Below the pieces are notes generated by a model. That model saw only the letters and a program-made list of their open reading frames with translations. It ran no database searches and was not told the DNA's origin. From Actinomadura graeca (GTDB lineage Bacteria; Actinomycetota; Actinomycetes; Streptosporangiales; Streptosporangiaceae), in NCBI RefSeq assembly GCF_019175365.1, contig NZ_CP059572.1:2604001-2668000 (forward strand): a stretch of 64,000 bases of DNA, given 5' to 3'. Positions 30,001 through 37,009 of this stretch are shown here, one piece after another; within the stretch, counting starts at the first letter, position 1; the number at the start of each line of letters is the position of its first letter. The position numbers and the translations under genes are program-made.

Positions 30001-31939
30001 AAACGTCGAAGACGGTGGGGGTCTTCTGCATGACCCGGTCCCCGGGGCCGATCTCGTAATGGCCGCGCATCCACTCCAGGCGGTTCACGATGGCGCGGTG
30101 GCCGACCAGCACGCCCTTCGGCCGTCCCGTCGACCCGGACGTGTAGATCACGTACGCGGCGGACCGGCCGTCGAGGCTCCGGCGTGCGCGTCCGCCGCCG
30201 TCGGGGACCGACCAGCGCGCCACCGTGTCCGGGTCGTCCAGGACCAGCGCGGGCGCCGCGTCCTCCAGCAGCAGCGCCACCCGGTCGGCCGGGTACCCCG
30301 GGTCGACCGGCAGGTACGCGGCCCCGGCCTTCAGCACGCCCAGCAGCGCCACGACCAGCTCCACGCCGCGGTCCAGCGCCACCGCCACGACCGACTCCGC
30401 CCCCACCCCCCGGCCGGTCAGGTGCCGGGCCAGCCGGTCCGCGCGGGCGTCCAGCTCCGCGTAGGTCAGCCCGGTCCCCTCGAACACGACGGCCACCGCG
30501 TCCGGGGAGCGCCGCGCCTGGGCCTCGAACAGGTCCGGCAGCGTCCCCGGCGGGATCTCCGCCGCCGTGTCGTTCCAGTCCGCGACGACCTGCGCCCGCT
30601 CGTCCTCCGACAGCACGTCCACCGCGTGCAGCCGCACGTCCGGGACGGACGTCACCACGTGCAGCACCCGCGCGAACCACCGCGCGATCCGGGCGGCGGA
30701 CGGCGGGTCGAACAGGTCCGCGGCGCCGATGACCGTCCCGCGCAGCCCGGCGGGGCGGCCCCGGCCGTCGAACGTCTCCTCCACCGCCACTTCCACGTCG
30801 AACTTCGCCACCGGCATGCCGGACGGGAGCGGCCGGGCGGTGACGCCGGCCAGGTCCAGCGACGCCTCGCCCGCGTTCTGCAGGACGAGCATCACCTGGA
30901 ACAGCGGGTGGCGGGCCAGCGACCGGGCCGGCGCCAGCTCCTCCACCAGCCGCTCGAACGGGACGTCCTGGTGCGCGAAGGCGTCCAGGGTCGTGCGGCG
31001 CAGCCGCGCCAGCGCCAGCCGGAACCGGGGGTCGCCGGAGAGGTCCGCACGGATCACCAGCGTGTTGACGAAGAACCCGACCAGGTCGTCCAGCGCCTCG
31101 TCGGTGCGCCCGGCGACCGCGGAGCCGATCGGGACGTCGGTTCCGGCGCCCAGCCGCGACAGCAGCACCGCCAGCGCCGTCTGGAGCACCATGAACGGGG
31201 TCACGCTCTCGTCCCGCGCCAGCTCCACCAGCCGCCGGTGCGTCTCCGCGGGCACCTCGAACGGCGCGCGGTGCCCGCGGTGGCCCGCCACCGCCGGACG
31301 CGGCCGGTCCGCGGGCAGCGTCAGCTCCTCCGGTATCCCGTCCAGGGCGCGCCGCCAGTAGGCCAGCTGGATCGACGAGCGGCTGCCCGGGTCGGACTCC
31401 TCCCCCAGCAGCTCCCGCTGCCACAGCGTGTAGTCGGCGTACTGCACCGGCAGCGGCTCCCAGCCCGGCGCGTCGCCCCGCAGCCGCGCCGCGTACGCCA
31501 CGGCCAGGTCCCGTCCCAGCGGCCGGTGCGACCACGCGTCGGTCGCGATGTGGTGCAGCACCAGCAGCAGGACGTGCTCGTCCGCGGCGGTCTGGAGCAG
31601 CCACGCGCGGATCGGCACGTCCGCGGACAGGTCGAAGACGTGCCGTCCCGCCGCGGCCACGGCGTCCGGCACGTCCTCCGGCGCGGCCTGGCGGAGCTGG
31701 AGGTCCCAGTCGAGCTCGCCCGGCGCGAGGATCCGCTGGTGCGGCTCGCCGTCCACGGCGGGGAAGACCGTGCGCAGCGACTCGTGGCGCTCCAGGACGT
31801 CCCGCAGCGCGGTGCCCAGCGCCACGACGTCCAGCGGACCGCGCAGTTCCATGGCGATGACGCTGTTATAGGCGCGGCCCGCGCCTTCGAGCTGGGCCAG
31901 GAACCATAAGCGGCGCTGTGCGAACGACAACGGGATCAT
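1..31939 (-). CDS. Giant multimodular non-ribosomal peptide synthetase (partial, C-terminus beyond window)
   Basis: Cytosolic assembly-line enzyme that builds a peptide on carrier-bound thioesters. The minus frame stays open for 10,646 codons from the ATG at 31939 to the window edge; the same frame was confirmed at 22.5 kb, 16.1 kb and the left end. The start has an AAGGAGA ribosome site 7 nt upstream and runs straight into the C1 motif ([10 protein letters not shown]), so there is no docking extension. Ten modules are visible, in order C-A-PCP seven times, dual E/C-A-PCP twice, then C-A-PCP cut by the edge. Binding-pocket codes predict Ser, Asp, Tyr, Thr, X, X, X, X, Gly, X. No epimerase or thioesterase domain is seen. 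Codon 11 is the rare leucine codon TTA (31907-31909). It probably receives the acyl dipeptide from the NRPS at 37010-43519. A StrR-like box lies 176 bp upstream. Two compensating frameshifts inside the unread stretches cannot be fully excluded. Confidence 0.95.
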   Translation of the reverse strand, partial: MIPLSFAQRRLWFLAQLEGAGRAYNSVIAMELRGPLDVVALGTALRDVLERHESLRTVFPAVDGEPHQRILAPGELDWDLQLRQAAPEDVPDAVAAAGRHVFDLSADVPIRAWLLQTAADEHVLLLVLHHIATDAWSHRPLGRDLAVAYAARLRGDAPGWEPLPVQYADYTLWQRELLGEESDPGSRSSIQLAYWRRALDGIPEELTLPADRPRPAVAGHRGHRAPFEVPAETHRRLVELARDESVTPFMVLQTALAVLLSRLGAGTDVPIGSAVAGRTDEALDDLVGFFVNTLVIRADLSGDPRFRLALARLRRTTLDAFAHQDVPFERLVEELAPARSLARHPLFQVMLVLQNAGEASLDLAGVTARPLPSGMPVAKFDVEVAVEETFDGRGRPAGLRGTVIGAADLFDPPSAARIARWFARVLHVVTSVPDVRLHAVDVLSEDERAQVVADWNDTAAEIPPGTLPDLFEAQARRSPDAVAVVFEGTGLTYAELDARADRLARHLTGRGVGAESVVAVALDRGVELVVALLGVLKAGAAYLPVDPGYPADRVALLLEDAAPALVLDDPDTVARWSVPDGGGRARRSLDGRSAAYVIYTSGSTGRPKGVLVGHRAIVNRLEWMRGHYEIGPGDRVMQKTPTVFDVSVWEFWCTLISGATLVVARPGGHRDPIYVADLVREQQVGILHFVPSMLDAFLLDPGVGGLPSLRKVMCSGEVLPLELQTRFFDAFDGVELHNLYGPTEAAVDVTAWRCLAGQDEGPVPIGAPVANTRVHVLDGHLKPVGPGVPGELYLAGVQLARGYANRAGLTGERFVACPFGPSGERMYRTGDVVRWTGGGQLVFVGRADEQVKIRGFRVEPGEIEAVLRAHPAVARIAVVAREDVPGDRRLVAYVVPAEAGADGGADGGPAVDGAALREFAARRLPEYMVPAAVVALAELPLTASGKLDRGALPVPDHTADAGTGRAPATVREEIVGGAFAHVLGLDAVGVDDGFFDLGGHSLLGARLVARLRAALGVELPLRVLFERPTVAGLAAEIAEADTGRTRPPLAAGARPDRPPLSFAQRRLWFVDQLEGPGPTYNIPAVLRLTGPLDVAALRAAVRDVIGRHESLRTVFPAADGEPYQRILAPEDAGGDVALRRVDPAELDGAVAEAALHAFDLASETPIRVWLFQTADDEYTLVLVLHHIAADGWSMTPLGRDVSAAYAARALGEAPGWAPLPVQYADYALWQRDLLGEETDPESLLSTQVEYWRRALSGAPEELALPADRPRPAAAGHRGHRVPFQVSAGTHRRLVRLAGAEGVTPFMVVQAALAVLLSRLGAGTDVPIGIPVAGRADEALEDLVGSFVNTLVIRTDLAGDPEFRRLLAQVRETTLDALAHQDVPFERLVEELAVTRSLGRHPLFQVMLTMQNTETAVLELPGVDAVTPASAPGAATGSAARYDLHVTIGETFGDEGRPAGLRAFVTASADLFDAATASRLAAWFVRVLETVTADPGTRLHAVGVLDAEERDRVLRRWNDTALPGAHPPVTRLFEERAAAAPDATAVVAGGTRVTYRELDDAAARLAARLRGTGAGPESVVGLCLPHGLQMITAILAVWKAGAAYLPLDGQAPAERIAFMLTDSGARVVLADRGAGDTPPWCPPGVPVLRFGDPAAEEPPAAAPPPTPPSSPAADRHGLAYVIYTSGSTGTPKGVAVTHGSLANYVASVSGRLGWGGAGARYALLQPQVTDLGNTVVFISLATGGQLHVLDPDAAVDPDAVTGYLRAHRIDFVKGVPSHLAALSAGAGAGAVLPARSMVLGGEAAPAAWVDGLLRAAGTRRVFNHYGPTETTIGVATAELSPATTSEGVVPIGTPIANTRLFVLDDVLAAAPVGVPGELYVAGTAVARGYVGRYGLTGERFVACPYGSGERMYRTGDLVRWTRDGQLVFVGRADQQVKVRGFRVEPGEIEAVLLTHPGVSRAAVVVREDRPGEGRLVAYVVPSGTEPLNGGLREYVGRRLPDHMVPAAEVVVADLPLTANGKLDRRALPAPEEAAGTGREPADETEAALCGIFAQILERDAVGVDDGFFDLGGHSLLAIRLLSRIRTELGAELKIRTLFETPTPAGLAARIAAPGKDPVRAALRKGHRPERVPLSFAQRRMWFLSQLEGPSRTYNVPLSVAIEGNVDVAALDAALRDVIGRHEALRTVFPAVGGEPYQRILDARDLDWELIVRSVPPGGLLQAAQEAARHTFDLSDEMPIRAWLFLTGADGPDEPGPASSGESLLVVLVHHIAGDGWSMAPLAKDVSLAYAARARGEEPDWEPLPVQYADYTLWQRDLLGEESSPESLLSAQVEYWRRALAGTPEEVPLPVDRPRPAVPAHLGHRVPVLVPADVHERLTGLARAENATTFMALQAALAVLLSRLGAGTDVPVGAGVAGRTDEALDDLVGFFVNTLVIRADLSGRPPFRQVLARVRDASLGAFEHQDVPFERLVEELAPERSLARHPLFQVGLTVQNTRRAALELPGLRVSGTTPPTGGPATVPVKFDIDVVVRETFDEQGRPAGIRGSLTAASDLFEPATAEAVAQRWIRVLDAVTAAPGIAVHAVDVLGAGERDQLLRDWNDTRADVGRASVVELFERQAALTPGAEAVVADGAGLTYADLDAAANRLAGYLRDVGVGAESVVGLCLPRGADAVVAILGVLKAGAAYLPVDVRLPAERVAFMLADSGARLVLGTRDALDGLPTGNVRTVAIDDPTTAVLLGAYPDASPTAAVDLSGLAYVIYTSGSTGTPKGVGVTHGGVVNLVVGQSRHFEVGWGSRVLQFASAGFDAAVSEVLVTLCSGAALVMASADELIPGAGLAGVVAGQGVTHATLPPAVLGALDEADLGSVETLVSAGEALDAGLVGVWAPGRRLINAYGPTETTVCASMSAPLVAGDDPVIGTPMVNTRVFVLDDALNPAPVGVVGELYVAGGGVARGYVGRSALTGERFVACPWGASPGERMYRTGDLGKWTRDGRLMFVGRADDQVKIRGFRIEPGEVEAVLRSHPDVAQAAVVTREDTQGDKRLVAYVTPADIDTSELREFAGERLPEYMVPAAMVLLADLPLTVSGKLDRRALPAPDYAAAAGAGRGPATAQEEILCGAFADVLGLDAVGVDDGFFDLGGHSLLAARLVSRIRSALGVEIGVRALFEAPTVAGLAARLAGPDVGRARAALRARVRPERVPLSFAQRRLWFLAQLEGPSPTYNIPVVVRLTGELDVAALTTALRDVIVRHESLRTIFPSAEAEPYQRILDPQELEWDLQVSEVEARDLARVVGEASRYAFDLSAEIPIRAWLLQSGPDERVLVVAMHHIAGDGWSTGPLSRDVSSAYAARRRGETPEWEPLPVQYADYALWQRELLGDESDPGSLLSAQMDYWRTALAGAPEELALPVDRVRPAVAGHVGHRVPLRVPAEVHGRLVELARAEGVTAFMVVQAALAVTLSRLGAGTDIPIGTAVAGRADEAVDDLVGFFVNTLVIRTDLSGDPEFRRVLGRVREAGLEALTHQDVPFERLVEELAPSRSMARHPLFQVMLTVQNTDRAVLELPGVGVGVPSYDRTTAIAKFDLDVSVGEEFDGQGCPAGLRGAVVASTDLFDRATAERLTGWFARVLETVITTPDVSLHSVNVLTEDERSQILDDWNDAAADAGDSESTIVDLFERWVAADPDAVAVVAENDELTYAELDVAANRLARHLRVSGVDAESIVAVMMERGADIVVALLAVLKAGAAYLPIDPRYPSERVRYVLGDSGAACVLTSVECLPQVSGQVPADVPVTVVDDPGSATESAALDATPVPRNTRPDHPAYLIYTSGSTGRPKGVMVSHRNVVGLFASTRELFGLVPSDVWSCFHSFAFDFSVWELWGALVHGARVVVVPFEVSRSPQQFSRLLERERVTVLSQTPSAVYQLLATEEFSPAALRLVVFGGEALDPSRLDGWWTRHDGGTSLVNMYGITETTVHATHRRLGPGDGRSGSVIGRGIPGVPMYVLDDALSPVPPGVVGELYVSGTGVARGYAGRPALTGERFVACPFGPAGTRMYRTGDLVKWAADGQLVFAGRADAQVKIRGFRIEPGEVEAALLAHPVVSQAAVLAWETAPGDERLVAYVVQADTATGAPHSGELREFLAQRLPDYMVPAVVVALPVLPLTANGKLDRAALPAPAVTSGAGTGRPPATVHEQILCGAYAQVLGLDAVGVDDGFFDLGGHSLLGVRLVSRVRALLGVEVPLRMLFETPSVAGLAARLAGPEVGRVRVPLRAGARPARVPLSFAQRRLWFLAELDGPSPTYNIPLVLHLTGDVEPGALNAALRDVLVRHESLRTLFPSTDGEPHQRIVDPQDLEWDLQVSEVDTAELEDLADQAAHYAFDLSEELPIRAWLLRTGPADHVLIVVMHHIAGDGWSIGPLGRDLSTAYAAQLHGEAPAWEPLPVQYADYALWQQELLGEESDPDSLLSAQIGYWRTALAGAPEELALPVDRLRPPTATHRGHRIPLRVPAEVHGRLVELARAEGVTAFMVLQAALAVTLSRLGAGIDIPVGSAVAGRTDEAVDDLVGFFVNTLVIRTDLSGDPEFRQVLGRVREAGLGALAHQDVPFERLVEELAPSRSMARHPLFQVMLTVQNTDRAVLDLPGVDVGVPSFDRATAIAKFDLDVSVGEEFDEEGRPAGLRGVVVASSDLFERRTAERLAGWLLRVLDTVTATPDVRLHAVDVLDADERDLVLNGWNDTAVEVAGVSVVGLFERWVAAGPGAVAVVADGVEVTYGELDVEAGRLARYLRDMGVGAESVVALCLPRGAQMVTAILGVWKAGAAYVPIDAGLPSERVGFMLADSGAELVLTVRSEGTVDGFAGVPAVCVDEPGLLPEGAGVSSSVAVGGLGLAYVIYTSGSSGVPKGVAVSHRSLVNLVSVFGPVMGAGPGVGVLQFASFSFDASVLDVAVALSQGAALWVAGDRERAEPGLLRTFAGVGTASVVPSLLGVVEPADLAQVETLLVGAEAISEQAARVWSAGRQLVNTYGPTEATVMVAAAEVDPDRPGPVPFGRPISNTRLFVLDGSLGPVPVGVAGELYVAGAGLARGYAGRAGLTGERFVACPFGAPGERMYRTGDLAKWAPDGQLVFAGRADEQVKIRGFRVEPGEVEAALLAHSDITQAAVVAREDDPGDKRLVAYVVPADLQAAPDHEELGRFLAGRLPDYMLPSALMAIPELPLNANGKLDRKALPVPEYTERVGGRGPASVQEEILCGAFADVLGLDAVGVEDDFFRLGGHSLLAARLVSRVRVLLGVEVEVRALFEAPTVAGLAARVTAGGDGRVRLPLRAGVRPERVPLSFAQRRLWFLGQLEGPSPTYNIPLAIQLTGEVDVVALESALRDAVIRHESLRTLFPSVEGEPYQRILEPQELVWDLRVSRVEAGDLLRVVGEASRYAFDLSAEVPIRAWLFEAGPDVRVLVVVVHHIAGDGWSMVPLGRDVAVAYAARLEGREPVWGSLPVQYADYALWQRELLGEESDPESLLSAQVQFWRTTLAGIPEELLLPTDRVRPAAAGHAGHRVPLRVSAEVHGRLVELARAEGVTTFMVLQAALAVTLSRLGAGTDIPIGSAVAGRTDEAVDDLVGFFVNTLVIRTDLSGDPEFREVLGRVREAGLGALAHQDVPFERLVEELAPERALARHPLFQVMLTVQNTDRAMLDLPDVVAEALRSDGPETVARFDLDVSVGEEFDGQGCPAGLRGAVVASTDLFDRATAARLAEWFARVLETVTTTPDVRLHAVDVLDADERDLVLNGWNGLVTDVSGSSVVGLFERWVAAEPGAVAVIADGVEVTYGELDAEAGRLARYLRGCGVGAESVVGLCLPRGAQMVTAIVAVWKAGAAYLPIDADLPPERVAFMLADSGAELVLTVRAEDAVSEEGLAGVPAVRLDQPYPSTEHPAFEASTEVHPTGLAYVIYTSGSSGIPKGVAVSHGSLLNLVSVFGPVMGAGPGVGVLQFASFSFDASVLDVAVALSQGAALWVAGDRERAEPGLLRAFAGVGAASVVPSLLGVVDPVDLAQVETLLVGAEAISEQAARVWSAGRRLVNTYGPTEATVMVAAAPVDPDRPGPVPFGRPISNTRLYVLDGTLSPVPIGVAGELYVAGVGLARGYAGRPGLTGERFVACPFGTPGERMYRTGDLAKWVPDGQLVFAGRADEQVKVRGFRIEPGEVEAALLTHSDVSQVAVVARADGPGDKRLVAYIVPDDPQAAPAPEELRRFVAARLPEYMVPSALVALPELPLTPNGKLDRRALPAPEYSTGEGRGPNSVQEEILCGAFADVLGVDAVGVEDNFFDLGGHSLLAARLVSRVRVLLGVEVEVRALFEAPTVAGLAARVAAGGDGRVRLPLRAGVRPERVPLSFAQRRLWFLGQLEGPSPTYNIPAAIRLTGEIDVGALGAALRDVVIRHESLRTLFPSVEGEPYQRILEPQELVWDLRVSRVEAGDLLRVVGEASRYAFDLSAEVPIRAWLFEAGPDVRVLVVVVHHIAGDGWSMVPLGRDVAVAYAARLEGREPVWDSLPVQYADYALWQRELLGKESDPESLLSAQMDYWRTTLAGAPDELLLPADRVRPAAAGHSGHRVPVRVPAEVHGRLVELARAEGVTAFMVLQAALAVMLSRLGAGIDIPVGSAVAGRTDEAVDDLVGFFVNTLVIRTDLSGDPEFRQVLGRVREAGLGALAHQDVPFERLVEELAPSRSMARHPLFQVMLTVQNTDRAVLELPGVVAEALRSDGPETVAKFDLDVSVGEEFDEEGRPAGLRGVVVASSDLFERRTAERLAGWLLRVLDTVTATPDVRLHAVDVLDADERDLVLNGWNDTAVEVAGVSVVGLFERWVAAGPGAVAVVADGVEVTYGELDVEAGRLARYLRDMGVGAESVVALCLPRGAQMVTAILGVWKAGAAYVPIDADLPSERVGFILADSGAQLVLMVQETGGVVDASAGLPVVFLDDPQVTEEPGDSISVAVGGLGLAYVIYTSGSSGVPKGVAVSHRSLVNLVSVFGPVMGAGPGVGVLQFASFSFDASVLDVAVALSHGAALWVAGAEQRDHPQRLRELDGVRAASVVPSLLGVLEPTDLAQVETLLVGAEAISEQAARAWSAGRQLVNTYGPTEATVMVAAAEVDPDRPGPVPFGRPISNTRLFVLDASLGPVPVGVAGELYVAGAGLARGYAGRPGLTGERFVACPFGLPGERMYRTGDLAKWAPDGQLVFAGRADEQVKVRGFRVEPGEVEAALLAHSDVAQAAVVAREDDPGDKRLVAYVVPADLQAAPEPEELREFVGDRLPDYMVPSALVALPELPLTVNGKLDRRALPAPEYTSGAGRAPSSLREEILCEVFADVLGLDAVGVEDDFFRLGGHSLLAVRLVERLRVRGVSVPVRALFASPTPAGLARVTGTDSMVVPENLIPEDAQVITPDMLPLVELSQPEIDRLIAGIDGGAANVADVYPLAPIQEGMLFHHLMAGEGADVYMTARGLEFDSRDRLEKFVQAMQLVVDRHDIYRTAVAWDGLSEPVQVVWRRAVLPVVEHEIGAERPKTAEALLATVGSAMDLGRAPLMDVHTAELDDGRWVGLVRMHHMLQDHMGMDVLLRELRMVLAGQLEQLAPALPFRNFVAQTRGVPRAEHERFFADLLGDVTEPTAPFGLMDVRGDGGGVISDSLLVDARIVARLREVARHLGVSTATVLHVAWARVLATLSGRGDVVFGTVLFGRMNAGAGADRVLGPFINTLPVRLRTAGTGARAAVEEMHAQLAGLLEHEHTPLAVAQQASGIVGNTPLFTSLFNYRHSDQQAGEDQRQPIDGVRSVLARERTNYPLTVAVNDLGPDLLSLTVEAVASIDANAVGELLRTTVSNLLDVLAGTLDGGQDVALLTIGILGAEERHQVVDGWNDTAAEVAGVSVVGLFERWVAAGPGAVAVVADGVEVTYVELDAEAGRLARYLRDMGVGAESVVGLCLPRGAQMVAAILGVWKAGAAYVPIDADLPSERVGFMLADSGAELVLTVRSEGAVDGFAGVPAVCVDEPGLLPKEPGDSVSVAVGGLGLAYVIYTSGSSGVPKGVAVSHRSLVNLVSVFGPVMGAGPGVGVLQFASFSFDASVLDVAVALSHGAALWVAGAEQRDHPQRLRELDGVRAASVVPSLLGVLEPADLAQVETLLVGAEAISEQAARTWSAGRQLVNTYGPTEATVMVAAAEVDPDRPGPVPFGRPISNTRLYVLDDLLSPVPIGVAGELYVAGAGLARGYAGRPGLTGERFVACPFGAPGERMYRTGDLARWAPDGQLVFAGRADEQIKIRGFRVEPGEVEAALLAHSDITQAAVVAREDDPGDKRLVAYVVPADLQAAPDPEELREFVGDRLPDYMVPSALVALPELPLTPNGKLDRRALPAPEYSTGEGRGPTTVQEEILCEVFADVLGLDAVGVEDDFFRLGGHSLLAVRLVERLRMRGVSVPVRALFASPTPAGLARVAGTESVAVPENLIPRNADRITPDMLPLVELSQPEIDRLIAGIEGGAANVADVYPLAPIQEGMLFHHLMAKGGDDVYVTARVLEFDSRNRLDGFVHALQQVVDRHDIYRTAVVWDGLNEPVQVVWRRAALPVTEHALPVECPGEGVGLPGAVDALMAAAGTAMDLGRAPMMDVHIAELDGGRWLGLVRMHHMLQDHMGMDALLREMRAVLAGRPEELAPALPFRNFVARSREVPRAEHARFFADLLGDVTEPTAPFGLMDVRGDGADVGSELVPVDDEVVARLREVARLLGVSPATVLHVAWARVLATLSGREDVVFGTVLFGRMNAGAGADRVLGPFINTLPVRLRTGGTGVRAAVEEMRVQLAGLLEHEHTPLAVAQQASGIAGDTPLFTSLFNYVHADQVPGGQAGAAAIDQEPADRASDGRAADAARELPVEGIRSLLDRDRTNYPLTVGVNDDGTAKMSVTVQAVSSIDAPAVGRRLGIAVRALVEALAGTLRGDPDVPLRTIDVLGPRERERLLTGWNDTAAALPDSSVTGLIEQRAAVAPDDVAVVAGGAELSYGELNARANRLARWLIACGAGPERFVAVALPRSVDLPVALLAVAKSGAGYLPVDVDHPAERLAMMVADAAPVAAVTSAGLAGLLPAAGTAVVVDDPHTSAAVAACPAADVTDAERLAPVTDAHPMYVIFTSGSTGRPKGVVVSRLALLNLLTGMQEQVRMRVGERLLAVTTVGFDIAGLELFLPLVRGGTVVLADKDVLYEPDALGRLVEDAGIGVVQATPSLWRSVLAGTGADLAGLRVLVGGEALPADLAAALTASAGEVLNVYGPTETTIWSTSASLAPEAPEAPEAPEASGAGKAPGAAGDPPIGRPIANTRVYVLDAALRPVPAGVAGELYIGGCGLARGYLRRPGLTGERFVACPFGPSGTRMYRTGDLVRWDAGGLLTFIGRVDDQVKIRGFRIEPGEIEAVLLTHPCVARAVAVSREDTPGDRRLVAYVVPDGGGTGAMPDGGTAEGDLRGFVARFLPEYMVPAAVVALPELPLTPNGKLDRRALPAPEYAAGEGRGPSTVEEELLCGAFAQVLGVESVGVHDGFFDLGGHSLLAVRLVSRLRTVLGVEVEVRTLFEAPTVAALAARLAGDGAGRARTPLRAAARPARVPLSFAQRRLWFLARLEGPSPTYNLPMVVHLTGGLDVAALSAAFRDVIARHESLRTVFPVADGEPYQRILDVEDLDWAPETRRVVPGELPDAVARASAHAFDLAAEVPIRAWLFETAADERVLAVVVHHIAGDGWSMGPLARDLSEAYAARLEGGGPGWEPLPVQYADYALWQLELLGEDDDPDALLSEQVAYWRRTLAGVPEELALPADRSRPAAAGHRGHRVATRVPEPVRERLAELARAEGVTLFMVLQAALAVTLSRLGAGTDVPVGTAVAGRTDEALDDLVGFFVNTLVIRTDLSGDPEFREVLRRVREAGLDALAHQDVPFERLVEELAPSRSLARHPLFQVMLTVEDIGRAAPELPGVRVGGTSPAAEDGSAEDGRVSNRTVARAEPEPVPAKFDLDVVLGEAVGGDGRPDGLRGSVTGSADLFDAATVEDLARRWTRVLEIVAEAPAVRLHAVDVLDADERDLLLTGWNDTGPPRTDTPVHVAFERRAAEVPDATAVVADGAGLTYGDLDADANRLAHFLRGQGIGAESVVGLCLPRDERMITAVLGVWKAGAAYVPVDARHPAERAALVFGDSGAELVLSTRDVLDGLPPGRAHAVALDDPDTAAALAACPATRIPDVGAGPAALAYVIYTSGSTGTPKGAAITHGSLANLVSVFGPVMGAAPGEGVLQFASFGFDASVLDVAVALACGATLWVAGERQRTQPRSLGGLSGVTAASVVPSLLGVLDPPDLAHVRTILVGAEAIGERAARTWSAGRRLVNTYGPTEATVMVASGPVDPDRPGPVPFGRPIAGTRLYVLDETLRPVPVGVAGELYIAGAALARGYVRRPGLTAERFVACPFGPGGERMYRTGDLVRWCPDGQLTFAGRADEQVKIRGFRIEPGEVEAVLHAHPDVAQAAVVAREDTPGDRRLVAYVVPAATATVPGSGAPDPGETEDGGLGARLREHVARRLPDHMVPAAVVALPGLPLTSNGKLDRRALPAPEYGAGAGRAPETPREEILCAAFAEV
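3080..6499 (-). other. Giant NRPS module 9: dual E/C-A(Gly)-PCP
   Basis: Dual E/C domain with a full HHLMAKGGD signature and HHMLQDH. A domain shows [22 protein letters not shown] and [11 protein letters not shown], giving code DILQLGVIWK, one change from the glycine code DILQLGLIWK. A loop after motif A5 holds an in-frame (EAP)n repeat encoded at 3956-3991. PCP near 3215. Confidence 0.8.
3956..3991. repeat. 9-bp tandem repeat, four copies, inside A domain of module 9
   Basis: Unit CGCTTCGGG on the plus strand, four perfect copies. On the coding strand it gives an EAP tripeptide repeat in the loop between A5 and A6. It keeps frame, so copy number can vary without breaking the enzyme. Confidence 0.9.
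6500..9699 (-). other. Giant NRPS module 8: dual E/C-A(X)-PCP
   Basis: The condensation domain has the long lead-in [17 protein letters not shown] and [15 protein letters not shown] typical of dual epimerisation/condensation domains, and a catalytic HHMLQDH. Its N-terminal signature is [10 protein letters not shown], one residue away from the usual HH[I/L]xxxxGD. The A code is DALSLGTVMK. PCP near 6620. Confidence 0.75.
9700..12819 (-). other. Giant NRPS module 7: C-A(X)-PCP, residue then epimerised
   Basis: Code DALSLGTVMK again. The PCP (motif near 9810, [14 protein letters not shown]) is of the subtype that precedes dual E/C domains: its following region reads [13 protein letters not shown], as in module 8. 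The next module opens with a dual E/C domain, so this residue is predicted to be D-configured. Confidence 0.75.
12820..15989 (-). other. Giant NRPS module 6: C-A(X)-PCP
   Basis: Same pocket code DALSLGTVMK as module 5 ([34 protein letters not shown]). C domain [13 protein letters not shown] motif near 12970 reads [11 protein letters not shown]. The stretch between motifs A2 and A3 (about 14.1-14.3 kb) differs from modules 5, 7 and 8, while the core around 13.7-14.1 kb is shared. Confidence 0.75.
15990..19149 (-). other. Giant NRPS module 5: C-A(X)-PCP
   Basis: A domain shows [23 protein letters not shown] and [11 protein letters not shown], giving code DALSLGTVMK (X). I do not recognise this code with certainty. 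Because Hpg and Dpg genes are present and no other visible module fits them, X is inferred to be an arylglycine; leucine-like specificity is the main alternative. From about 18.4 kb down, codon choice shifts to more T-ending codons and the DNA becomes nearly identical to modules 6-8 in long blocks. Confidence 0.75.
19150..22369 (-). other. Giant NRPS module 4: C-A(Thr)-PCP
   Basis: C domain with [10 protein letters not shown]. The A domain shows [21 protein letters not shown] and [11 protein letters not shown], giving code DFW-S-V-G-M-V-H-K, close to the threonine code DFWNIGMVHK. A Thr (or allo-Thr) hydroxyl could serve as a depsipeptide closure site, but no thioesterase is in view. PCP near 19290. 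Confidence 0.8.
22370..25599 (-). other. Giant NRPS module 3: C-A(Tyr or beta-OH-Tyr)-PCP
   Basis: C domain with HHIAGDGWS. The A domain shows [22 protein letters not shown] and [11 protein letters not shown], giving code DASTVAAVCK. From memory this code is associated with Tyr/beta-hydroxytyrosine modules of glycopeptide synthetases. The CmlA-type hydroxylase next to this gene fits on-line hydroxylation of a carrier-bound Tyr. The A core (about 23.04-23.69 kb) differs in base composition from its flanks. PCP near 22510. Confidence 0.7.
25600..28809 (-). other. Giant NRPS module 2: C-A(Asp)-PCP
   Basis: The C domain carries HHIAADGWS. The A domain shows [22 protein letters not shown] and [11 protein letters not shown], giving code DLTKVGHIGK, which is the classical aspartate code. 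It matches both A domains of the bimodular NRPS at 37010-43519, so three aspartates are predicted in the visible assembly line. PCP serine motif lies near 25720. A candidate site for beta-hydroxylation by the SyrP-like oxygenase. Confidence 0.85.
28810..31939 (-). other. Giant NRPS module 1: C-A(Ser)-PCP
   Basis: The C domain has HHIATDAW where most have HHxxxDG, so the Gly after the catalytic Asp is Ala; this domain would accept the chain from another protein. The A domain shows FDVSVWE, LHFVPS, VMCSGE and [10 protein letters not shown], giving code DVW-H-M-S-L-V-D-K, very close to the classical serine code DVWHLSLIDK. PCP motif is LGGHSLLG near 28940. The A-domain core (about 29.70-30.07 kb) is visibly less GC-rich than its flanks. 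The serine call is from the code as I remember it. Confidence 0.8.
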
Positions 31940-32114
31940 CGAAGTGTCTCCTTATGCGGCGGACGCCGCACCGAAGAGCCGTCCGGGCCATTCGCTGGAA
32001 GCCATTTACTGGAAGCCTTTCACGTCGGCCCCGCGGACCACGCAATTCCAACCCATCACCGGCCCGGTAACAAGGGCGGGCGGCCGCGGATCGGGATCCG
32101 CCGCCGCCCCCGCC

Positions 32115-32143
32115 GTTCGACTGCCGGAACGCCGCGGTTGAAC
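32115..32143 (-). promoter_or_regulatory. StrR-like activator box upstream of the giant NRPS
   Basis: Half-sites GTTCGACTG and CGGTTGAAC separated by 11 bp. The remembered consensus for StrR/Bbr is GTTCGACTG-N11-CAGTCGAAC; this site matches 9 of 9 and 7 of 9. It sits 176 bp before the NRPS ATG, in the only gap (31940-32158) between the NRPS and the upstream hydrolase, so the NRPS probably has its own activated promoter. A small hairpin (TGCGGC/GCCGCA, 31955-31970) lies just above the ribosome site. Confidence 0.75.
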
Positions 32144-32158
32144 AGGGCCCGCACGGGC

Positions 32159-32962
32159 TCAGACCTTGCCGAAGAACTCCACGATCGCCTCGTTCACCGG
32201 CTCCGGGCGCTCCAGGTATCCGAGGTGACCGCAGTCGGGGATCTCCACCAGGTCGCAGTCCGGGATGGCGTCGGCCACCTCCGCGCCGAGGTGCGGCGGG
32301 GCGATGACGTCGTCGGCGAACGCGATGACCCGGCACGGCGCGGTGACCCCCTGGAGCGCGGCGCGGCGGTCAGCGCCGGTGTCGATCCAGTCCTGGCCGG
32401 CGGCGACGGGCTCACCGGCGGCGGCCAGCTCGAAGATCTCCAGCCAGGACGCCGCGGCCCTGTCGTCGTTGAACGTCCGCGGGGAGAGCATGTGCAGGAC
32501 GGAGTCGACGGCCCGGTGCGCGGGCGGCAGCCGGACGCCCTCGCGCCGCAGCGCCAGGGCCGCCGCCTGCTGGGCCCGCCGCAGCGCGTCCGGCCTGGCC
32601 CGGGTGGCGATGAGCACCGCCGCGCGGACCAGGTGCGGCGCGCCGATCGCCAGCTCCTGCGCGATCATCGCCCCGAGGGACGTCCCGACGATCCGGCACG
32701 GCGCCAGGCCGAGCGCCTCGATCAGCCCGCCGGTGTCGGCGACCATGTCCGCCAGCGCGTACCTGCCCGGCGGGGCGTCCGACGGCGGGACGCCGCGGTT
32801 GTCGAAGGTGACCGTCCGGTACCCCGCCTCGCACAGCGCCGGCACCTGGTGCATGTCCCACTGGTGGCCGGACGCCCCCGACCCCATGACGAGCAGGACG
32901 TCCTCGCCCCGCCCCGACCGCCGGTAGGCGAGCCGGATCCCGTTGGCGCGCGCGTACGGCAT
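32159..32962 (-). CDS. Alpha/beta-hydrolase
   Basis: 267 aa soluble alpha/beta-hydrolase fold protein. Nucleophile elbow GTSLGA (Ser near residue 95), acid in FADDVIAPP and catalytic His in CGHLGYLE form a complete triad; the oxyanion stretch is VMGSGASGHQW. Starts 12 nt after the cmlA-like stop and is probably translationally coupled to it. Hydrolases of this class in lipodepsipeptide clusters may act as editing thioesterases or release enzymes, but the sequence alone does not give the substrate. It lacks the typical type II thioesterase signature that I would expect of a dedicated editing enzyme, so the role is open. Confidence 0.85.
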   Translation of the reverse strand: MPYARANGIRLAYRRSGRGEDVLLVMGSGASGHQWDMHQVPALCEAGYRTVTFDNRGVPPSDAPPGRYALADMVADTGGLIEALGLAPCRIVGTSLGAMIAQELAIGAPHLVRAAVLIATRARPDALRRAQQAAALALRREGVRLPPAHRAVDSVLHMLSPRTFNDDRAAASWLEIFELAAAGEPVAAGQDWIDTGADRRAALQGVTAPCRVIAFADDVIAPPHLGAEVADAIPDCDLVEIPDCGHLGYLERPEPVNEAIVEFFGKV

Positions 32963-32974
32963 CGCCGGGGCCCG

Positions 32975-34567
32975 CTACCAGCGCCACTCGCGCTTGTTGA
33001 ACAGGTGCTCCGCGGCGACGTCGTGGTCCTTGCACCAGGTCAGGAACTCTTCGATCTGCTTGATCTGGTAGGTGTCGGGCGTGTACGTGGTCGCCATGAC
33101 GTGGCCCTGCCAGCTCTCCTCGCCCATGGCGTACACGTACGCCTGGTCGGTGCCGAGCTCGGTCATGATGGCCGCGGCCTGCTCGGCGTTCGAGCCGGAC
33201 AGCTTGCGCGAGTCGCTCATCTTCTTGGTGACCGGGCGGGTCAGCAGCCCCTGGTAGAGCCACGTGAGGGGGGCGCCGTCGCACTCCATCCCGAGGAAGG
33301 CCATGTCGACGTCGCCGAGGTGGGAGCGCATGTACCGGTAGAGCGCCGGGTCGATGCCGGAGGAGTCCGCGCCGATGAACACCGACCGCCCGGCGATCCG
33401 CACCACGTAGGTGGACTTGGCGCGGATGTCCAGATCGGAGTGCTCGCCGAGGAACGGCGTGGCGACGACCGCGCCGCCGCCCGGCAGGGCGATCTCGTCG
33501 AAGTCGTCGACCTCGATCACCGTGAAGCCCATGGCCTTGAGGTAGAGGCCGATGGACGGGTCGCACAGGTTGCCGCGGGACGCGCGGGGCACGACCACCG
33601 CGTCGGTGCGGGCGCGCAGTTGCAGCAGCGTCTCCAGGACGATGTGGTCCTGGTGGCCGTGGGTGATCAGCGCGAGGTCGATGTGGTCGGGCAGGTCGTC
33701 GAGGGTGTACCGGTCGCCGTGGCGGTTGTCGGTGCTGATGAACGGGTCCACCACGACGGCGGCCTCGGGGCTCTGCAGCACCAGGCACGCGTGCCCGAAG
33801 TAGCGGATCCGGCCGCCGCCCTCGACATGCCGGTCCGGCGACAGGCTGGGCTCGGAGGTGAAGAGCCGGTCCAGCCACGCCGCCTGCGCGTCGTCGAGGC
33901 CGAGCGCCTCCCGCAGCCGCGCGGCGGTCGTGCCCGCGACGCGCGCGGTGAACAGCTCGTCGAGGCCCTCGTGGCGGAACGGGATCGGCAGGTCCAGGAC
34001 GTCCGGTGAGGGGAGCCGCGGGGTGCTGAGGATGAACGGGCGCTCCACCCCGTCGTCCAGGGACAGCTGGACGGACTGGCGGCCCTCGTCGTACACGGGG
34101 CTGTGGTAGAGGAGCGGCTCGATGAGACGCAGCGACGCCTGGTTGCCGGTGTCGTAGGCCAGCTCCACCAGGCCGTTCAGGGCGGCGGGCAGCTTCGGGT
34201 ACAGCGGGGTGAGGTCGAATCCCGTCGCGTTCTGGCGGAGCAGCTCGTCGGCCTCGGCGACGGCGGCGGCGAAGGCCAGCATGTCCGCGCGGTCGCGCTT
34301 GATGCCGTCGAGCAGGTCGCCGACCTCGGTGGCGCGGTCCTGGCCGACGCCGACGAAGTAGCCGCCGCGCAGCGCCGGGTTGGTGCTCGCGGCGATGTGC
34401 ACCTGCGGCGAGTGCAGGTACGACTCCAGCAGCGGAACCTGCACGTTCGCCAGGTTCAGGGCGGCCTGGGCCGGGGCGACGATGTGCATCCAGGCGTAGA
34501 ACCTGTCGACCAGCGGTTCGATGATCGCATTCGAGCGCAGAAAGATCCGCTCCTGACCGTCGGGCAT
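32975..34567 (-). CDS. CmlA-type di-iron beta-hydroxylase of a carrier-bound amino acid
   Basis: 530 aa, the same size as CmlA (about 532). The N-terminal half has no known fold motif; the C-terminal half is a metallo-beta-lactamase fold with THGHQDH (two His, Asp, His ligands), Glu in LGEHSD and Asp in IGADSSG, which match the CmlA di-iron ligands. Such enzymes hydroxylate the beta carbon of an aminoacyl-PCP: p-aminophenylalanine in chloramphenicol, Tyr in some glycopeptides, Asn in ramoplanin (from memory). Here Tyr of module 3 or an Asp are candidates. Start chosen at ATG 34567 because GAGGGA lies just upstream; longer in-frame starts lack support. It is followed by the hydrolase and is transcribed away from mbtH across a StrR-like box. 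Confidence 0.9.
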   Translation of the reverse strand: MPDGQERIFLRSNAIIEPLVDRFYAWMHIVAPAQAALNLANVQVPLLESYLHSPQVHIAASTNPALRGGYFVGVGQDRATEVGDLLDGIKRDRADMLAFAAAVAEADELLRQNATGFDLTPLYPKLPAALNGLVELAYDTGNQASLRLIEPLLYHSPVYDEGRQSVQLSLDDGVERPFILSTPRLPSPDVLDLPIPFRHEGLDELFTARVAGTTAARLREALGLDDAQAAWLDRLFTSEPSLSPDRHVEGGGRIRYFGHACLVLQSPEAAVVVDPFISTDNRHGDRYTLDDLPDHIDLALITHGHQDHIVLETLLQLRARTDAVVVPRASRGNLCDPSIGLYLKAMGFTVIEVDDFDEIALPGGGAVVATPFLGEHSDLDIRAKSTYVVRIAGRSVFIGADSSGIDPALYRYMRSHLGDVDMAFLGMECDGAPLTWLYQGLLTRPVTKKMSDSRKLSGSNAEQAAAIMTELGTDQAYVYAMGEESWQGHVMATTYTPDTYQIKQIEEFLTWCKDHDVAAEHLFNKREWRW

Positions 34568-34730
34568 CTCGTCCCTCTCTTTCGGAATCGTCCTGCGGCG
34601 CCGCCGCGGCGCCGATCGTCGCGGGTCCATTCCGCGCCCGGTTCCCGGGCACGCGCGATATGCCTGCTCCATGCGCGACTACAAGGCATCACAATGCCGC
34701 TCGGAACGTCAACGCCGTGATGGGCGGGGT

Positions 34731-34759
34731 GTGCGACTGGAGCGCGCGCGCACTTGAAC
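34731..34759. promoter_or_regulatory. StrR-like box in the cmlA-like/mbtH divergent intergenic region
   Basis: Half-sites GTGCGACTG and CACTTGAAC with an 11-bp spacer, matching the remembered StrR/Bbr consensus 8 of 9 and 7 of 9. It lies 164 bp from the cmlA-like start and 174 bp from the mbtH start, so one site could serve both. The rest of the 34568-34932 gap shows no gene. Confidence 0.65.
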
Positions 34760-34932
34760 GGCGGGGCCGTCCGGCCTTATCGGCAAGCCGTTGCGGACCG
34801 GCCGGACAATGCCTTGACCGGCCGCGTCCCCGGCGCCACAGTGGATTCGCCTCTGACCGCGGCGGTGCCCACGGCGCCTGATTGCCGGCCAGCTGTGCCT
34901 TGCCCTTGCCGTCTACTTGTGAGGACAGTCCG

Positions 34933-35145
34933 GTGCCAAACCCGTTCGAGGATCCCGACGCCAGCTACCTGGTCCTGGTCAACGACGAGAATCAGCATTC
35001 TCTCTGGCCCGTTTTCGTGGACGTGCCCGACGGTTGGAACACCGTGTTCGGGGAGGCGTCGCGCAATGAGTGCCTGGAGTACATCGAGAAGTCATGGACC
35101 GACATGCGGCCCAGGAGCCTGATCGAGGCGATGGAAGGAAAATAG
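34933..35145 (+). CDS. MbtH-like protein
   Basis: 70 aa. Small cytosolic partner that binds NRPS adenylation domains and is often needed for their solubility or activity. The sequence has the family pattern [27 protein letters not shown] and the conserved tryptophans, ending [12 protein letters not shown]. The start is taken at GTG 34933 (GAGGAC 4 nt upstream), since the family begins at this point; an in-frame ATG at 34882 would add 17 residues with no homology. It lies in front of the SyrP-like gene, separated by a strong hairpin, and is the only MbtH protein in the window, so it likely serves both NRPSs. Confidence 0.95.
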   Translation: MPNPFEDPDASYLVLVNDENQHSLWPVFVDVPDGWNTVFGEASRNECLEYIEKSWTDMRPRSLIEAMEGK

Positions 35146-35174
35146 CGGCGGACGCGCCCCCCGCGGCGTTGTGC

Positions 35175-35207
35175 ACAGGCCGACGGCCCTCCCGGCCGTC
35201 GGCCTGT
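35175..35207 (+). terminator. 14-bp perfect hairpin between mbtH and the SyrP-like gene
   Basis: Perfect 14-bp arms (ACAGGCCGACGGCC and its complement) with a 5-nt loop CTCCC, 29 nt after the mbtH stop and 57 nt before the next start. No T-run follows, so it may be an attenuator or mRNA-stabilising element as well as a terminator. Confidence 0.65.
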
Positions 35208-35264
35208 TCGACGTCCGCGCGTGGCCGCCCGCCCTGGACCGCGAACGCCGAACAGGAGGACGCG

Positions 35265-36242
35265 ATGGACACCGCCGGATCCGGCCGCGGATGGCGGCCG
35301 CACGAGATCGTCTACGAGGGCGCCGGCGCGCCGGACCTCGCCGCCCGGCTCGACGCCCTGGGCGCCGAGGGGCTCGCCGGCCTGCTCACCGAGCGCAAGG
35401 CGCTGGTGTTCCGGGGCTTCGGCGTCACGCCGGAGGGCATCGTGCCGGTGCTCGACCGGCTGGTGCCGGACCGGCTGCCGTACGTGCACGGCAACTCGCC
35501 GCGCACCCGGGTGAGCGAGAACCTCTACACCTCGACCGAGTACCCGCAGGAGTACACCATCTCGATGCACAACGAGCTGAGCTACGCCCACCGGTGGCCG
35601 ACGCGGCTCGGTTTCTACTGTGAGAAGGCGGCGGAGAGCGGCGGCGCGACATCGGTGCTCGACGGCGGGCTGTGGCTCGAATCACTCGACGCCGAGATAC
35701 GCGAGGCGTTCGCCGGAGGAATCCGCTACGTGCAGAATCTGCATGACGGGTACGGGTTCGGCAAGAGCTGGCAGGAAACGTTCGAGACCGAGGACCGCGC
35801 ACCCGTCGAGGCGTTTCTCCGGGATTCCCGGGCGGAATGGGAGTGGGGTCCGGACGGGCTGCGCATCAGCCAGCTCCGTCCCGCCACCATCCGGCATCCG
35901 GTGACCGGGGCCGAGGTCTGGTTCAACCAGGCCGATCAATGGCACCCGGCCGGGCTCGGCGACCGGACGTCCGCGGATCTCTACCAGATCCTCTCGCCCG
36001 AGGAGTTCCCCCAGTACGTGACATTCGCCGACGGGTCGCCGATCCCCGACGAATATGTCGAGCAGATCCGCGACCGGGGCCTTGAGTGCGCCTGTGACGT
36101 CGACTGGAGAAACGGTGACGTCCTGCTCATCGACAATGTGCTCGTCGCCCATGGCCGGCGGCCGTTCGAGGGGACGCGCCGGGTCCTGGTGGCGATGTCC
36201 GATGTCGGTGCGGGCGAGTCCGCCGGGGCCGATCGCAGATAA
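35265..36242 (+). CDS. SyrP/TauD-type Fe(II)/2-oxoglutarate oxygenase, likely Asp beta-hydroxylase
   Basis: 325 aa cytosolic non-haem iron oxygenase. The facial triad is visible as HNE in SMHNELSY (His-x-Glu) and the distal His in VAHGRRPFEG, with the 2-oxoglutarate-binding Arg in GTRRVLV. The NELSYAHRWPTRLGFYC block resembles SyrP, which hydroxylates Asp on a carrier protein, and AsnO-like enzymes that also use HxE. Three Asp-activating modules in the cluster are the natural targets. Start at ATG 35265 is supported by AGGAGG five bases upstream; longer in-frame starts add unrelated low-complexity sequence. Second gene after mbtH. Confidence 0.88.
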   Translation: MDTAGSGRGWRPHEIVYEGAGAPDLAARLDALGAEGLAGLLTERKALVFRGFGVTPEGIVPVLDRLVPDRLPYVHGNSPRTRVSENLYTSTEYPQEYTISMHNELSYAHRWPTRLGFYCEKAAESGGATSVLDGGLWLESLDAEIREAFAGGIRYVQNLHDGYGFGKSWQETFETEDRAPVEAFLRDSRAEWEWGPDGLRISQLRPATIRHPVTGAEVWFNQADQWHPAGLGDRTSADLYQILSPEEFPQYVTFADGSPIPDEYVEQIRDRGLECACDVDWRNGDVLLIDNVLVAHGRRPFEGTRRVLVAMSDVGAGESAGADRR

Positions 36243-36301
36243 GGCGCGGGTTAACGTCGGCGGTCACCGTGAGGGAACCTCGTGACGGCCAACCTGAACA
36301 T

Positions 36302-36787
36302 ATGAAGACCCTTTCGATGGCCGCGGTGGCCCTGGCCGCCGTCACCGCGTTCGGTCTCACCGGATGCGGTGGCGGCGGCGATTCCAGCGGGGTGCCGACC
36401 GCGGGGAAGACACCCCCGAAGGACGTGCAGGACCAGATGGTCAAGTACGCCCACTGCCTTGAGCAGCACGGCCTGCGCGGCAAGCTTCCGCCGCGCCAGT
36501 CCGGCGAGAACGTCAAGGCCACCGGGCCCGCGGACCCGAAGGTGCAGGCGGCCCAGGCGGCGTGCGCGCATCTCGTCCCGAAGCTGGAGGGCGAGGACAA
36601 GATCTCCTCCGCGTTGCAGGACCATGCCCTGAAGATGGCCGAGTGCCTCCGCAAGCAGGGGATCGCCGCCAAGGACCCCGCGACGGGGACGGCGGACGTG
36701 ACGATCGACCAGGGCACCCCGGTCAGTGAGCAGAAGCTCGTGCAGGCGTACGCGACCTGCAACAAGGAAGTCCCCGCGCCGAACTGA
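36302..36787 (+). CDS. Small secreted lipoprotein
   Basis: 161 aa. N-terminal signal peptide with lipobox LTGC (Cys at about residue 22), followed by a Gly/Ser-rich linker and a globular part with the paired pattern YAHCLEQHG and MAECLRKQG, each followed later by another Cys, suggesting two disulphide-linked repeats. Expected to be anchored outside the membrane. No function recognised; similar four-Cys lipoproteins occur widely in actinomycetes. It has no visible role in peptide synthesis and may be an inserted housekeeping gene. No strong ribosome site is seen before ATG 36302. Confidence 0.75.
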   Translation: MKTLSMAAVALAAVTAFGLTGCGGGGDSSGVPTAGKTPPKDVQDQMVKYAHCLEQHGLRGKLPPRQSGENVKATGPADPKVQAAQAACAHLVPKLEGEDKISSALQDHALKMAECLRKQGIAAKDPATGTADVTIDQGTPVSEQKLVQAYATCNKEVPAPN

Positions 36788-36900
36788 CCGCCGCGCCAAA
36801 CGACCCCCGCGCCACGCGTCCGGCGGCGCGGCCGCCCGGCACGCCGGGCGGCCGTGCGCCGGACGCGGAGGCGGGCCGGGCCGGGCCCGGATGCGGGCCC

Positions 36901-36968
36901 GACGCGGAGGCCGACCGGACGCGGAGGCGGACCCGACGCGGAGGCGGACCCGACGCGGAGGCGGGCCG
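36901..36968. repeat. 17-bp tandem repeat in a convergent intergenic region
   Basis: Unit beginning GACGCGGAGGC recurs at 36901, 36918, 36935 and 36952 (period 17), with a stray copy at 36862. It fills the gap between the lipoprotein stop and the bimodular NRPS stop. It is too short and non-coding to be CRISPR-like. Confidence 0.8.
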
Positions 36969-37009
36969 CCGCGCGGGCGGGCCCCAGACCGATCACCGGA
37001 GGACGCGTG

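Noticed and set aside
26849..31909. Very long plus-strand open frame (about 1,686 codons), and similar ones over 2660-6757 and 36854-43333
   Set aside because: These lie antisense to NRPS genes with clear motifs in the minus frame; their translations are Arg/Pro/Gly/His-rich with no motif. They arise from GC-rich codon structure.
32975..34567. Metallo-beta-lactamase giving antibiotic resistance
   Set aside because: The fold is right, but the 530-aa length, extra N-terminal half and CmlA ligand set (HxHxDH, E, D) fit a di-iron beta-hydroxylase in an NRPS cluster.
36901..36968. CRISPR array
   Set aside because: Period of 17 bp with no unique spacers and no cas genes; it is a simple tandem repeat.
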